Source: Bacteroidales bacterium (GTDB taxonomy: Bacteria; Bacteroidota; Bacteroidia; Bacteroidales; UBA10428). Taken from it: DNA of 64,000 nucleotides. Under the pieces are notes generated by a model. The model searched no databases and was not told the origin of the DNA. It saw only the letters and a list, made by a program, of their open reading frames with translations. A program made the translations under genes and the position numbers. The stretch is from assembly GCA_016929525.1 (NCBI GenBank), contig JAFGIP010000062.1, forward strand, positions 48,708 to 112,707. The letters run 5' to 3'. Positions 26,145-36,345 of the stretch are shown here, piece after piece. The first letter of the stretch is position 1. Every line of letters begins with the position of its first letter.

Positions 26145-27866
26145 ATGAATAAACTTCGTGAACATAGAAAGCAAACCAGGAAGTTTTTACCAGCAGAGTT
26201 ATCTGTAAATAACTGGCCGGATATTGAACCCTATATTAATGAACTGCTGGGTACGGAGATTAAAACCCTTTCCGATCTCGATAACTGGCTTACAAAACGC
26301 AGCGAAGTAGAAGCTGTTTTGGAAGAAGACAAAGCCTGGCTTTATATCAATCAAAGTTGCCATACCGACAATCATGAATATGCAGAGGCATTTTCAAATT
26401 TCGTACATGAGATTGATCAGCGCCTTTCTGTAGCTGTAAACCAACTGAATAAAAAGCTTATCGAATATTGTGAGGCTGAATCCTGCCCCGCTGAATACGA
26501 AATATTCCTGAAAGGAATTGAAAAAGATATTGAATTATTCAGGGATGAAAATATTCCTGTACAGGCAGAACTGGAAATAAAAGAGCAAAAGTATGGGAAT
26601 ATAGCGGGTGCTATGACTGTTAACTATGAAAATAAAAACCTTACACTTCAGCAGGCTCAGAACTACCTGAAAGAAACAGACAGAAATGTTCGGGAAAATA
26701 TTTTCGGCCTGATTGCACAACGAAGGTTAAAAGACAGAGACGATCTTGATGAGTTGTTTAATCAACTAATAGGTCTACGCCATAAACTTGCGTTAAATGC
26801 CGGTTTCAAAAATTATTTACAGTACCGGTTTGCACAGTTAAAAAGGTTCGATTATAATATTGAAGACTGCATCGATTTTCATAATTCAGTTGCCGATCAT
26901 GTTACACCGCTATACAATAGTATTCTCAGAAAAAGGAAAAATAAACTTAAACTTGACAGCCTGGCACCATTCGATCTGGATGTCGATCCGGAAGGGAAAA
27001 AAGCTCTTAGACCATTCAATTCACCAAAAGAGTTAATAAATAAATCCATTTTGTGTTTTTCGGAAATTGATAGTGAATTCAGTGAATTTATCAGAATTAT
27101 GGATGCTAATGGTTATCTCGATCTGGATTCGCGAAAAGGGAAAGCTCCCGGAGGATATAATTACCCCCTTTATGAAAGTAATGTACCCTTCATTTTTATG
27201 AATGCAACAAATAATCTCAGAGATCTTGAGACTATGATGCACGAAGGCGGCCACACTATCCATTCATTTCTGAGCAAGGACTTAAAATGGGTGTTTTATA
27301 AAGAACTTCCGGCTGAGATAGCAGAAGTCGCATCTATGTCGATGGAATTAATCTCAATGGAGCACTGGCATCTCTTTTTTAATAATAGCGAAGATCTGAA
27401 GAGAGCCCGAATAAGTCAACTTGAAGGAATTATCGGAGTATTGCCATGGATAGCAACTATTGATAAATTTCAACATTGGATTTATACTCATGTTGGTCAT
27501 AGCATTAATGAACGCAACGAAGCATGGAATAAAATCTATGATGAGTTTCATGGTGAATTTGTTGCCTGGAAAGGATTTGAACTTGCTAAAACATATCTGT
27601 GGCAAAAACAGATGCACCTTTTTCAGTTTCCGCTTTATTATATTGAGTATGGTATTGCACAATTAGGAGCAATTGCAATATGGAAAAATTACAGGGAGAA
27701 TCCAAAAAATGCACTTAATGCATATAAAAAAGCTTTATCACTTGGATATTCTGTAAGTATCCCTGAACTCTTTAGTGCTGCAGGTATAAAATTCGATTTC
27801 AGTTCACAGTATATTAAAGAGCTTATTTATTTTGTACAAAATGAGCTGGATCTTATTCGAAATTAG
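26145..27866 (+). CDS. M3-family zinc oligoendopeptidase (PepF-like)
   Basis: The 573-aa cytosolic metallopeptidase has the zinc motif HEGGH in ETMMHEGGHTIHSF and the downstream ELPAEIAEVASMSMELIS that supplies the third zinc ligand. The C-terminal YIEYGIAQLGAIAIWKNYRENP segment is typical of the PepF/M3B group, which hydrolyses short peptides. No signal peptide is present. It starts 25 bp after the DUF5606 gene on the same strand. Confidence 0.93.
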   Translation: MNKLREHRKQTRKFLPAELSVNNWPDIEPYINELLGTEIKTLSDLDNWLTKRSEVEAVLEEDKAWLYINQSCHTDNHEYAEAFSNFVHEIDQRLSVAVNQLNKKLIEYCEAESCPAEYEIFLKGIEKDIELFRDENIPVQAELEIKEQKYGNIAGAMTVNYENKNLTLQQAQNYLKETDRNVRENIFGLIAQRRLKDRDDLDELFNQLIGLRHKLALNAGFKNYLQYRFAQLKRFDYNIEDCIDFHNSVADHVTPLYNSILRKRKNKLKLDSLAPFDLDVDPEGKKALRPFNSPKELINKSILCFSEIDSEFSEFIRIMDANGYLDLDSRKGKAPGGYNYPLYESNVPFIFMNATNNLRDLETMMHEGGHTIHSFLSKDLKWVFYKELPAEIAEVASMSMELISMEHWHLFFNNSEDLKRARISQLEGIIGVLPWIATIDKFQHWIYTHVGHSINERNEAWNKIYDEFHGEFVAWKGFELAKTYLWQKQMHLFQFPLYYIEYGIAQLGAIAIWKNYRENPKNALNAYKKALSLGYSVSIPELFSAAGIKFDFSSQYIKELIYFVQNELDLIRN

Positions 27867-27888
27867 CCGCAAGCAGAAATTCTAAAAA

Positions 27889-28278
27889 CTATCTTACCAC
27901 AATCCCTTTAATAAACAAATCGGTGATACCATCCTGTGTGTTGGTATAAACAGTAATTGTTTTGCTAAAATATCCTGGTGAATCGGCATCGTAGGTAACT
28001 TTTATTTTTCCTTCATTACCGGAACCAATAGGATATTTCGGGAACTCGGCAACAGTGCAGCCACAAGAAGGTTTAACATCGCTGATAATGATAGGAATCA
28101 TTCCCGGATTTTTGAAAGTAAATTCTACGGTAACCGGTTTCTTTAACTGAATTTCACCAAAATCAATTGTTGTTTCATTCCATTCAATAACTGCTATCGG
28201 GTTTGAAACAAATGCCGTAAAAAACATAATCATCCCCAGGTATAGCAATGCGATCTTTTTTCTATCCATAACCTTCAT
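27889..28278 (-). CDS. DUF1573 secreted protein
   Basis: The 129-aa protein has an N-terminal signal segment (about residues 7-25) and one DUF1573 immunoglobulin-like domain: ATIDFG-like start (ETTIDFGEIQLKKPVTVEFTFKNPG), the conserved VKPSCGCTVAEFPKYPI with a Cys pair, and GKIKVTYDADSPGYFSKTITVYTN. These domains are abundant in Bacteroidota envelopes and their function is not established. It converges on the M3 peptidase with 22 bp between stops. Confidence 0.88.
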   Translation of the reverse strand: MKVMDRKKIALLYLGMIMFFTAFVSNPIAVIEWNETTIDFGEIQLKKPVTVEFTFKNPGMIPIIISDVKPSCGCTVAEFPKYPIGSGNEGKIKVTYDADSPGYFSKTITVYTNTQDGITDLFIKGIVVR

Positions 28279-28499
28279 TCTATGATTTAACTTTTTTACG
28301 AAATTAAATTAGTTTGTTTTCATTTGATCAAACATTTTTTTAAAAAATGTTAACTGTTTGTTAAGCATTCACATAATTCCCTTTTGGAAAAAAATATTGA
28401 TATTTCAAAAAAACCTGAAACATTTGCGATATTTGCAAATTTTAATTCTGATCGCAGCATTCTAACTTCCGGATTAATTAAAATTGATAAATTTCAAAC

Positions 28500-29684
28500 A
28501 TGATTGAAAAACCCGTCGTAAGTATTTCAGGTAAAAGAGGACCATTCAATAATGTTGTTGATGCACTTAGCAGAATAGATCTCAACTTTCTGGGAGGGAA
28601 AAGGATTCTGATTAAACCAAACATTGGAAGAGCTGCATCGCCAGGAAGAGGTTACAATACACATCCGCAGGCAATTGCCGGAGTTTTAGAAGTTATAAAA
28701 CAAGTAAATACACTCAAGGTAGCAATTGGAGAAAGCCCCCTGGTAGGTATCGATACAATGGAAGCATTTAAGAAAGGAGGCGTTACTGATGTTGCAGAAA
28801 AATATAATGTTGAACTGATCGATTTTGATGCTACTCCCCCGTTTGTAAAAGAAATTCATAATGGAAGAGTGTTAAGTTCAACAAAAGTCTGCTCACCACT
28901 TTCTGAATATGATATTATTATTTCTGTGCCCGTTGCAAAAACACACATGCATACCGGCGTAACACTGGGTATTAAAAATATGAAGGGTTGTCTTTACCGT
29001 CATGAAAAAGTAAAATATCACCAGCTGGAATACAAGTACAAAGAATATCCTGAAAAAACTCTCGATTCAGCAATTTCTGATCTGGCTACTATTCTCCTTC
29101 CTGATCTGACTATTGTAGATGGCTACATTGGTATGGAAGGTTTGGGGCCGTCAGGTGGTGAAGCGGTAAATTCCGATTTCGCAGTTGCCTCGAAAAATGC
29201 CATGGCATCTGATGTATATGCATGTTTACTGATGGGTGTTCAGCCCGAATCGGTACCACATCTAAAACTGATATCGGAAAGGATGAATATGTCTCTTGAT
29301 CCCGGAGCATATAAGGTTGAACCCGGTGATTATCAAAAATTCATTCATCCTTATAAAAAACCACCCGAGAATATCTCGGTTAAGTTTAAGAATATTCACG
29401 TTTATGAAAAAGAAGCCTGCAGTTCATGTCTTTCCACTCTTATGTTATTTCTGAAAAGATTTAGCGGCGACATGACAGATTATGTTCTTCGTGATGGTAA
29501 ATTCCATATAGCAATTGGAAAGGGAATTGAAAATGCCGCCGAAGGAACCGTCTTTGTCGGTAACTGTACCCGGGCACATAAGGATAAAGGTATTTATGTA
29601 CCGGGATGTCCTCCGGTGCCAACAAGAATCTATGAAGCAGTTACAGGAAGAGAACCGGACGAAAATGAACCGGAAGTAGAATAG
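28500..29684 (+). CDS. DUF362 protein, possible iron-sulfur enzyme
   Basis: The 394-aa protein has the DUF362 pattern: GGKRILIKPNIGRAASPGRGYNTHP, KVAIGESPLVGIDTMEAFKKGGV, IISVPVAKTHMHTGVTLGIKNMKGC and VDGYIGMEGLGPSGGEAV. Cys residues in EKEACSSCLSTLM and VGNCTRAHKDKGIYVPGCPP could ligate a metal or cluster, although a classical 4Fe-4S ferredoxin repeat is missing. The family has no agreed reaction. It converges on the hybrid sensor kinase, with 10 bp between stops. Confidence 0.85.
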   Translation: MIEKPVVSISGKRGPFNNVVDALSRIDLNFLGGKRILIKPNIGRAASPGRGYNTHPQAIAGVLEVIKQVNTLKVAIGESPLVGIDTMEAFKKGGVTDVAEKYNVELIDFDATPPFVKEIHNGRVLSSTKVCSPLSEYDIIISVPVAKTHMHTGVTLGIKNMKGCLYRHEKVKYHQLEYKYKEYPEKTLDSAISDLATILLPDLTIVDGYIGMEGLGPSGGEAVNSDFAVASKNAMASDVYACLLMGVQPESVPHLKLISERMNMSLDPGAYKVEPGDYQKFIHPYKKPPENISVKFKNIHVYEKEACSSCLSTLMLFLKRFSGDMTDYVLRDGKFHIAIGKGIENAAEGTVFVGNCTRAHKDKGIYVPGCPPVPTRIYEAVTGREPDENEPEVE

Positions 29685-29694
29685 TATCTGATAT

Positions 29695-32517
29695 CTATGA
29701 TTTTTTTAGCAGCAGGTTCATTTTTTTCAATAACTCATACTTATCAATAGGTTTGGATATATAATCATCGAAACCGGATTTCAGAATCTTCTCTTTATCT
29801 TTTATCATGGCATAGGCTGTTTGTGCAATTATCCTAATATCAGGTTTTTTCTTTTTAATAATATTTGCCGCTTCTACCCCATCCATAACCGGCAACCTGA
29901 TATCCATAAGTATTAAGTCAATATTATCCAGATTATTTAACATATTCAAAGCTTCTTCTCCATTTAGCGCTGAATGTATATCAATCCCGGTATCTCTAAG
30001 TATTTCTATAAGGTATTCAAGATTAATCGATTCATCTTCTACAATCAGGACACAATACCCTGCAAATCTTCCTGTATAGATCGAACTTATTTTTTCTTCG
30101 ACTTCAATTTCTTTCTTACTAACCGGCCGATATGGCATTGAAAAGAAGAAAGTTGAACCTTTACCTGGTTTCGATTTAAGCCATATCTTGCCACTTAAAA
30201 CTTCGGCCAGTTTCTCTGAAATTGAAAGTCCAAGCCCTGTTCCCCCATACTGCCTTGTATATTCAACCTCAGCTTGTCTGAAACGTTCAAATATTTTTTT
30301 ATGAAGCTCTTCCGGTATACCAATTCCGGTATCTTCAACAAAAAATATCAATTCTTTATCTTCAATTTTATAACCGATTTTAATATATCCGTTATCAGTG
30401 AATTTAAATGCATTACTTACGAAATTGTTAAGAATCTGAGAAACTTTCGTGCGATCAAATATTACAGTGCAGTCATCATCAGGTAAAGCATATTCCTTTT
30501 TTAAGGTTATATTCTTTTCAACTGTCCTTGCACTAAAGGTTATAAAAAGCTCTTCAAGTAGCATATTAAGCTGAAACTCATCATCTGATATTTCTATCAA
30601 TCCTGTCTCTATTTTTGACAGATCAAGTATATCGTCAACAATCGATAATAATCTTTTACTACTGTCTATTACTATTTCAGCATAATAATTCCTTTGTTCT
30701 TCATTTTTATTTGGTTTCATGAACATCTCACTGAACCCGATAATCCCATTCATGGGGGTCCTGATTTCATGGCTCATATTGGCAAGAAATGCAGATTTTA
30801 ACCTATCGCTCTCTTCAGCTTTTAACTTAGCAGTTTTCAATTCATCATTTATTTCCTGCATCTTCTTAATATTATTTTCCAATTCTTCATTCAGCACCAG
30901 ATATTCCTCATTCTGAGCATAAAGTTCCTCATTGATTTGTTTGATTTTTTTCTCGTAGTTTTTACTGTCGGTTATATCCAGAAAAACCATAACTGCAGCT
31001 GTAACTTTACCTTTTCTGTCTGTAATTGGTGATGCATTGGACAACATAAAATGTTCATCTTCTTCACCATACCTTACAAAAAATTCCTCGCTGCATGTAT
31101 CTCCTTTTTCCAACGCCATAATAAGCGGAAATTCATCCGGTTTGAAAGGATCTCCATTTAAATGATAAATACGCCAGCCTGATATATATTCTTTAATATT
31201 ACCATTTAGATCCAAAGATTCTTCATTTACTTCGCCTATCAACAATCCCATTTTATTCGCATATCTGATTTTACCGGTTGATGCTTCTGCCAGTATAATT
31301 CCTGCATTGCTGTTATTCATGGCCGCATGCAGAATACTTTCACTTTCTACGACAGCTTCTTCTGCTTTTTTAATTTCAGTAATGTCAATAAATGCAGACA
31401 CAAAATGTTCCGGAAGATATTGATATGCCACGATGCTGTACCAACGATCATTAACTTCAAAATGCTGCTGGAAACGTACTGTTTCTCCTCCGCGAGCCGC
31501 CCTGTCAAACATGCCAATCCAATCAAAAGAGTCTTTTTCAATCCCGGGGAATGCTTCGGTTACATATTTACCTCTTGGATCAGTTCCTGTTAATTCAATA
31601 TAAGCTTTATTTGCATCTATAAAATAATAATCAACTGCCTTCCTCTGCTCGTCATATTTCATGCGATGATAAGCAACACCGATCGGACCATTTTCAAAAA
31701 GAGCTTTAAAATTTGATTCAGATTCATGTAATTTCTTCTCAATGTTTTTTTGTCTGGTAATATCCTGTGTCATCACCATTCCGGCCCTTACAGATCCGTC
31801 ATCAGCAAACAGAGGAATATTAAACGACCTGTAAACTTTGCCCTCATAGTCAACTTCATATTCAAACTTTTCACCTTTTAAGGCACCTTCATAACCAGGT
31901 ATGATCTTTTTACACATATCTTCGGCGAATACTTCTGATACTTTTTTACCCACAATATTTTCTGCAGATAAACCTGCATCTTTTAAACCTTTACCTTCAG
32001 CCAAAATATATTTAAGGTCGTGATCGTATATAAGTACTGCCCCATTGGGAAAATTCCTTGCAATTGTTATGTAATCCTCGTATTTGGGGTTAATTACTGT
32101 TTGTCTGGTAAATGCAATGCTTATTATCTTTTTATTATCATAATAATGAAATTTTACGAAGGCTGTCAGGTTAGTTACCCCCTTGTCCCTATGTCTGGCA
32201 ATACAAGGTGAAACTTTTTCTTCACCCGGCAGAAATGTTTTGTTTAAAGTATCTAAAAATGAATGGTGTTTTTCTGTCAATAGAAGATCATGCAGTGCTT
32301 CCGGCATATTTGTAATTTCTTCCCTCTTATGCCCGAATAAATCTGTGAAACTACCGGTTGCATATAGAACTTTTGGTATCGAAACATCGGATATATCAAC
32401 CTGCATCAGTACTTTATACTCTTTGTCCGAAATAAACTCTAATAAATAATCCCGGAGTCTGAGTACTGTTTCGGCAGATACTGTACCCTGCTTCGACACT
32501 TCTTTACCTAAAGACAT
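29695..32517 (-). CDS. Hybrid PAS sensor histidine kinase with C-terminal receiver
   Basis: This 940-aa soluble protein has about four PAS-type domains in its first 540 residues (cores such as GKKVSEVFAED, NFKALFENGPIGVAYHRM and ILHAAMNNSNAGIILAEAS), then a coiled coil. HisKA has His583 in ANMSHEIRTPMNGIIGF. The ATPase domain has NNFVSNAFKFTDNG, EDTGIGIPEE and GGTGLGLSISEKL. The receiver (about 820-938) has Asp872 in LILMDIRLPVMDG. No membrane segment or DNA-binding output is present, so it likely acts through phosphorelay or receiver contacts. It may be monocistronic. Confidence 0.93.
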   Translation of the reverse strand: MSLGKEVSKQGTVSAETVLRLRDYLLEFISDKEYKVLMQVDISDVSIPKVLYATGSFTDLFGHKREEITNMPEALHDLLLTEKHHSFLDTLNKTFLPGEEKVSPCIARHRDKGVTNLTAFVKFHYYDNKKIISIAFTRQTVINPKYEDYITIARNFPNGAVLIYDHDLKYILAEGKGLKDAGLSAENIVGKKVSEVFAEDMCKKIIPGYEGALKGEKFEYEVDYEGKVYRSFNIPLFADDGSVRAGMVMTQDITRQKNIEKKLHESESNFKALFENGPIGVAYHRMKYDEQRKAVDYYFIDANKAYIELTGTDPRGKYVTEAFPGIEKDSFDWIGMFDRAARGGETVRFQQHFEVNDRWYSIVAYQYLPEHFVSAFIDITEIKKAEEAVVESESILHAAMNNSNAGIILAEASTGKIRYANKMGLLIGEVNEESLDLNGNIKEYISGWRIYHLNGDPFKPDEFPLIMALEKGDTCSEEFFVRYGEEDEHFMLSNASPITDRKGKVTAAVMVFLDITDSKNYEKKIKQINEELYAQNEEYLVLNEELENNIKKMQEINDELKTAKLKAEESDRLKSAFLANMSHEIRTPMNGIIGFSEMFMKPNKNEEQRNYYAEIVIDSSKRLLSIVDDILDLSKIETGLIEISDDEFQLNMLLEELFITFSARTVEKNITLKKEYALPDDDCTVIFDRTKVSQILNNFVSNAFKFTDNGYIKIGYKIEDKELIFFVEDTGIGIPEELHKKIFERFRQAEVEYTRQYGGTGLGLSISEKLAEVLSGKIWLKSKPGKGSTFFFSMPYRPVSKKEIEVEEKISSIYTGRFAGYCVLIVEDESINLEYLIEILRDTGIDIHSALNGEEALNMLNNLDNIDLILMDIRLPVMDGVEAANIIKKKKPDIRIIAQTAYAMIKDKEKILKSGFDDYISKPIDKYELLKKMNLLLKKS

Positions 32518-32629
32518 TGCGCTTCTGTTGGTAAACTCAATTTACTCACTTAAATTATCTTTAGCAAGAAATTAAAGTACAAAAAACCTAAATTAAATGT
32601 ATTTAACGATATCTTCTGACCTGGTATTT

Positions 32630-33895
32630 TCAGTTCTTAATAAACCAGTATACTTGTTCTGAATTTAAACTGCTAACCTTTAGAAAATATATACCCTGTT
32701 TTAACATGCCTGTGTTTATTTTTACCGAATTGCTGGCAAAATCTTTTACCAATAAATGTATCCTGCCGGTGAGATCAAGAATGGTAATATTCTTAACTCC
32801 ATCGTTCAACCTTTCAATTCTCAAAAAATCAGTTGCAGGATTCGGTCCGACAATAATCTCATTATTTGAGAATAGGTTTTCGGATACAGAAGTTGAAGGA
32901 TTATAAGCATTTTTGACAATATCAAAGGCAAGTTTCCTTGATCTGTCTATATTTAAAATTCCCCAGTATTCTTCATTTGGCGCTCCATCGAAGGGCACCC
33001 CACTGCTGTTAGGGGCCGATCCACCGGGGTCTTGCTGACTATTATTTCCTTCTTCGTATTTCCACCACTCATCAACAAAAGAAAATAAAAGGACACCTGC
33101 GCCAATATCGGTATTATCAAATACATCGCTTAGTATATTTTCCACTGCATCTGCTTGCATTTGTTCATTGGGGCCAAATTCATATTCATGTTGAGCTATC
33201 GCCATATAACTGTCGGCACCGGCTTCCGATAAGTACATCGGTTTTGTACTGGCACTGCTCCACTGTCCGTATATTGGACCGGGATTATCCCATCGGTATA
33301 CGTTCATACCCCATACATCAATATTCGGACATGAATTTCTTGCAGTCGCATCGGGGAGTTCTCCATGTGCGGTTGATACCGGATGATCAGGATCGGCAAA
33401 ATGAATTTCGTCGGCTGCATTATTCATAGCAGTGTACCAATTGGCAATATCACCGCCAAACCACTCGGGATGATAATTGTATTCATTACCCAGTTCCCAT
33501 AAGAATATTGCATCGTGGTCTTTATACATTTCAACATAATCGAGATATGTCCCTGAAAGTATATCGTAATTTCCTCCCTGGTTGTATCCAAAGCTTACAA
33601 TGACCATAATCCCTGCATCGGCAAGTTCATCAAAAACACTTTCTTCGGTAATCGGGGAATAAACCCTGACAGTGTTTATACCTGCTTCCTGCATCAGTAC
33701 AATATCTTCGGTAAGATTTGAAAAGTCCCGTTCCGAGCTTCCAACCGGAACAGGATTATAGCAGACCCCTTTTATTGTATATTCAACACCATCGACCAGA
33801 ATATTCCTGCCATTGACAGTAACTACCGAAGCATTTGAAATTATCGAAAACAAAATAGATAATAAAAGAACTGATAGTATTGTTTTAGGTTTCAT
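32630..33895 (-). CDS. Secreted clan GH-A-like glycosidase with type IX secretion C-terminal domain
   Basis: The 421-aa protein has a signal peptide (about residues 1-22), a TIM-barrel catalytic domain (about 25-330) and a T9SS sorting domain (about 343-421). The barrel begins NGRNILVDGVEYTIKGVCYNP. Likely catalytic acids are the Glu in FLWELGNEYN (acid/base after beta-4) and the Glu in MYLSEAGADS (nucleophile at beta-7). The sorting domain reads VGPNPATDFLRIE...GIYFLKV. It should be exported through the Sec pathway and the type IX system to the surface. Clan GH-A is reasonable, but family (GH2-, GH5- or GH72-like) and substrate cannot be read here. Confidence 0.85.
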   Translation of the reverse strand: MKPKTILSVLLLSILFSIISNASVVTVNGRNILVDGVEYTIKGVCYNPVPVGSSERDFSNLTEDIVLMQEAGINTVRVYSPITEESVFDELADAGIMVIVSFGYNQGGNYDILSGTYLDYVEMYKDHDAIFLWELGNEYNYHPEWFGGDIANWYTAMNNAADEIHFADPDHPVSTAHGELPDATARNSCPNIDVWGMNVYRWDNPGPIYGQWSSASTKPMYLSEAGADSYMAIAQHEYEFGPNEQMQADAVENILSDVFDNTDIGAGVLLFSFVDEWWKYEEGNNSQQDPGGSAPNSSGVPFDGAPNEEYWGILNIDRSRKLAFDIVKNAYNPSTSVSENLFSNNEIIVGPNPATDFLRIERLNDGVKNITILDLTGRIHLLVKDFASNSVKINTGMLKQGIYFLKVSSLNSEQVYWFIKN

Positions 33896-34103
33896 AATGC
33901 CATTTTATCTGAAAAACGGCAAAGATAGATATATGTTTCACCCAACAAGCGAAATTTACATTAACATAAAAAATTGGCAGTAATTGGTCATCAACTGATA
34001 ACAATTATACAATTACCATATACATGAATTCCTGTTTAACATTAATCTATATGCTATTTAGTTTAGTTTTTCAAATTAAATTAAAAATTTGAGCTAATTA
34101 TTA

Positions 34104-34625
34104 TTATAAAGAAACAAACACCTGTACCCTTGCCAGCGGATGCCATTCCCACCGGTTATGATATGTTGGTTCTGTGCCGGATGCATCATATGTAACATTT
34201 TCCATAAGTTGCCATATTAATCCGAGGTCAGCATTAAAACCCAACCAGTCATTGACAGTGAATTCACGACCTGCCGAAAGATTGACATATGAGAATTTCC
34301 TGTTTCGGTCTGTTTCATCACTGGTAACATACGTAAAACCCTGCCGAACATACCAAACCGATCTGTTTGAATAAAATGAGTGTTTCCCGAAATGAATCAT
34401 ATTATCGATGGCGTAGGTAACTATTGTCTCGTCCTCAATGCCTATATCACCGCCATAATAGATGCCCAGCTGTGTGAAATCGGTATACTGATATCTCAGT
34501 CCAATATGCAAAAACTCCCTTGCTGAAATTCCCCCCACAACATCGAGTTTTGTTTTTATTATCTGGGCATGCAGATTAAAAGAAAATAATGCCGCAAAAA
34601 ACAATAAGACACTTCTTCTTATCAT
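34104..34625 (-). CDS. Small outer-membrane beta-barrel-like protein
   Basis: From the chosen start (MIRRSVLLFFAALFSF at 34625) the 173-aa product has a signal peptide ending near NLHAQ, then alternating strands with aromatic girdles (FLHIGLRYQYTDFTQLGIYYGGD, SVWYVRQGFTYVTSD, EWHPLARVQVFVSL) ending in a hydrophobic residue as outer-membrane barrels do. A longer frame from 34691 would overlap mazG by 35 bp and hide the signal peptide, so the shorter start is preferred. Function unknown; eight strands are plausible. Confidence 0.7.
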   Translation of the reverse strand: MIRRSVLLFFAALFSFNLHAQIIKTKLDVVGGISAREFLHIGLRYQYTDFTQLGIYYGGDIGIEDETIVTYAIDNMIHFGKHSFYSNRSVWYVRQGFTYVTSDETDRNRKFSYVNLSAGREFTVNDWLGFNADLGLIWQLMENVTYDASGTEPTYHNRWEWHPLARVQVFVSL

Positions 34626-34656
34626 ATTAAAAAGTTGAGATTTAAATAAAGTAGTA

Positions 34657-35442
34657 TTAATCATATTTTTTCGCTTCTTCCCATATCTCATTCATCTCAT
34701 CAAGGTTCATATCTTTAAGTGATCGGCCTTTTTTTATTGTGTTGCGTTCAAGATAATTAAACCGTCTGATGAATTTTCTGTTTGTTTTTTCGAGGGCTGT
34801 TTCAGGGTCTACACCATATAAACGCGCAGCATTAACAACCGAAAATAATAAGTCTCCAAATTCTTGCTCAATTTCTTTCTTATTATCAGACTTCACCTCC
34901 TGTTTTAATTCTTCAAGTTCTTCCCGCACCTTATCCCATATCTGTTCACGCTCATCCCAGTCGAAACCAACAGCCCTGACTTTTTCCTGTACCCTGTTGG
35001 CCTTGATCAAAGCTGGTAATGCCTTTGGAACCCCTGATAGCACTGTACGGTCTTCTTCTTTTTGTTTCAGCTCTTCCCAGTTATGTTTTACCTGTTCAGA
35101 ACTTCCTTTTACATCAACATCACCAAAAACATGCGGGTGACGAAAGATCAGTTTTTCGCAAAGGCTGTCAATTATATCTTTAATATCGAAATCATTGGTT
35201 TCTGAAGCAATTCTCGCATAGAAAACAATATGCAGTAAAATATCACCCAGCTCCTTTTTTATTTCTGACAGGTCGTTGCTGATAATAGCCTCCGCAAGCT
35301 CATAGGTTTCTTCAATAGTAAGGTTTCTGATAGAATCGAACGTTTGTTCCCTGTCCCATGGACATTTTTCCCTAAGCTGATCCATTATTTCAAGCAACCT
35401 GCCAAAGGTTTCTAATTTCTCTTTCTTAGTATGCATTATCAT
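34657..35442 (-). CDS. mazG: Nucleoside triphosphate pyrophosphohydrolase MazG
   Basis: The 261-aa product has two MazG domains, as in E. coli. The first has CPWDREQTFDSIRNLTIEETYELAEAI and ELGDILLHIVFYARI; the second has VREELEELKQEV and EFGDLLFSVVNAARL. These EExxE and ExxD sets bind Mg2+ and hydrolyse NTPs to NMP and pyrophosphate, a housecleaning activity. The ATG at 35442 overlaps the upstream SAM hydrolase stop (ATGA), so the two genes are translationally coupled. Confidence 0.94.
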   Translation of the reverse strand: MIMHTKKEKLETFGRLLEIMDQLREKCPWDREQTFDSIRNLTIEETYELAEAIISNDLSEIKKELGDILLHIVFYARIASETNDFDIKDIIDSLCEKLIFRHPHVFGDVDVKGSSEQVKHNWEELKQKEEDRTVLSGVPKALPALIKANRVQEKVRAVGFDWDEREQIWDKVREELEELKQEVKSDNKKEIEQEFGDLLFSVVNAARLYGVDPETALEKTNRKFIRRFNYLERNTIKKGRSLKDMNLDEMNEIWEEAKKYD

Positions 35443-36251
35443 CCCCCGCTTAATTTCAATTCGTTTTCAGGTTTATTTTTATAGAATTTGATCCTCACTG
35501 CCGAACTCACTTTTAAATTTAAAAGCTCGGCTACATTTCCGTGATTAATGGCTATCTCCAGCAGTCCTATTGAATTAAACAGGGCTACCAGCTCACCTAC
35601 AGGTACTTCGTTGTATGATTGACTTATTTTATCTATTCTGTAATGATTGCTTTGTATAAACATCTCGTACATTCTCCTGTTTCCCACTTTTTCAAATGTT
35701 TCTTTAGAAATATTGGTTATGGCATTGGCATAGGAATCAATATAAATCACACTTCCGTTAATTTGATCCTTGTCTATTACAGGCCGGAACGAAATCTGTT
35801 CTTCATATTCTTCTACCGGCACACAGAAGCTTTTTAAATCATCATTATCGAAAATTTTAAAAGCCGTTTTTATGAAAGGATCAATATTCAATGTATGTTC
35901 CTCCTTTACTTCTTTCTTTAAAGTATATATTTCAAAAGGGATGTCACCTGTAAAAAGTTTAACAATACCATTATCTGCTGTAATTATAAACTGTTCATTA
36001 ATTTTAATAATAAGCAGTTTTCTTTTAGTACTAAGCACAGTATTCACCCCCACAATATGGACAGTTCCTGCCGGAAATTGTTGATAACAATTACGAAGTA
36101 CAAATGCAGCCTGAAGTATATTGAAAGGTTGCACCTGATGGCTGATATCTACAATTTGTGTCAGAGGGTTTTCAGTAAGAATTTTACCCTTAACAGCTCC
36201 TACGTAATAATCGCTCCTGTTCCAGTCGGTTGTAAGTGTTATTATAGGCAT
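35439..36251 (-). CDS. SAM hydroxide adenosyltransferase (DUF62 family)
   Basis: The 270-aa protein has the two-domain pattern of the fluorinase/chlorinase superfamily: LTTDWNRSDYYVGAVKGKI with the SAM-binding Asp, QIVDISHQVQPFNILQAAFVLRN, TVHIVGVNTVLS and ADNGIVKLF. The C-terminal barrel ends with VGELVALFNSIGLLEIAINHGNVAELL. Lacking the halogenase signature, members hydrolyse S-adenosylmethionine to adenosine and methionine. It is the first gene of a leftward pair with mazG. Confidence 0.9.
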   Translation of the reverse strand: MPIITLTTDWNRSDYYVGAVKGKILTENPLTQIVDISHQVQPFNILQAAFVLRNCYQQFPAGTVHIVGVNTVLSTKRKLLIIKINEQFIITADNGIVKLFTGDIPFEIYTLKKEVKEEHTLNIDPFIKTAFKIFDNDDLKSFCVPVEEYEEQISFRPVIDKDQINGSVIYIDSYANAITNISKETFEKVGNRRMYEMFIQSNHYRIDKISQSYNEVPVGELVALFNSIGLLEIAINHGNVAELLNLKVSSAVRIKFYKNKPENELKLSGG

Positions 36252-36345
36252 TTAGCTCAAGGTAGAGGTTTTTAATTAATTAGATAATCTTGAAAAAATA
36301 CGCTTACTTTGTACGGCTAAAAGTACATATTATTGTCAAATATTT

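Noticed and set aside
28329..28350. A/T palindrome AACATTTTTTTAAAAAATGTT as a regulatory site
   Set aside because: It is low-complexity, in a strongly AT-rich gap, and such palindromes are expected by chance here.
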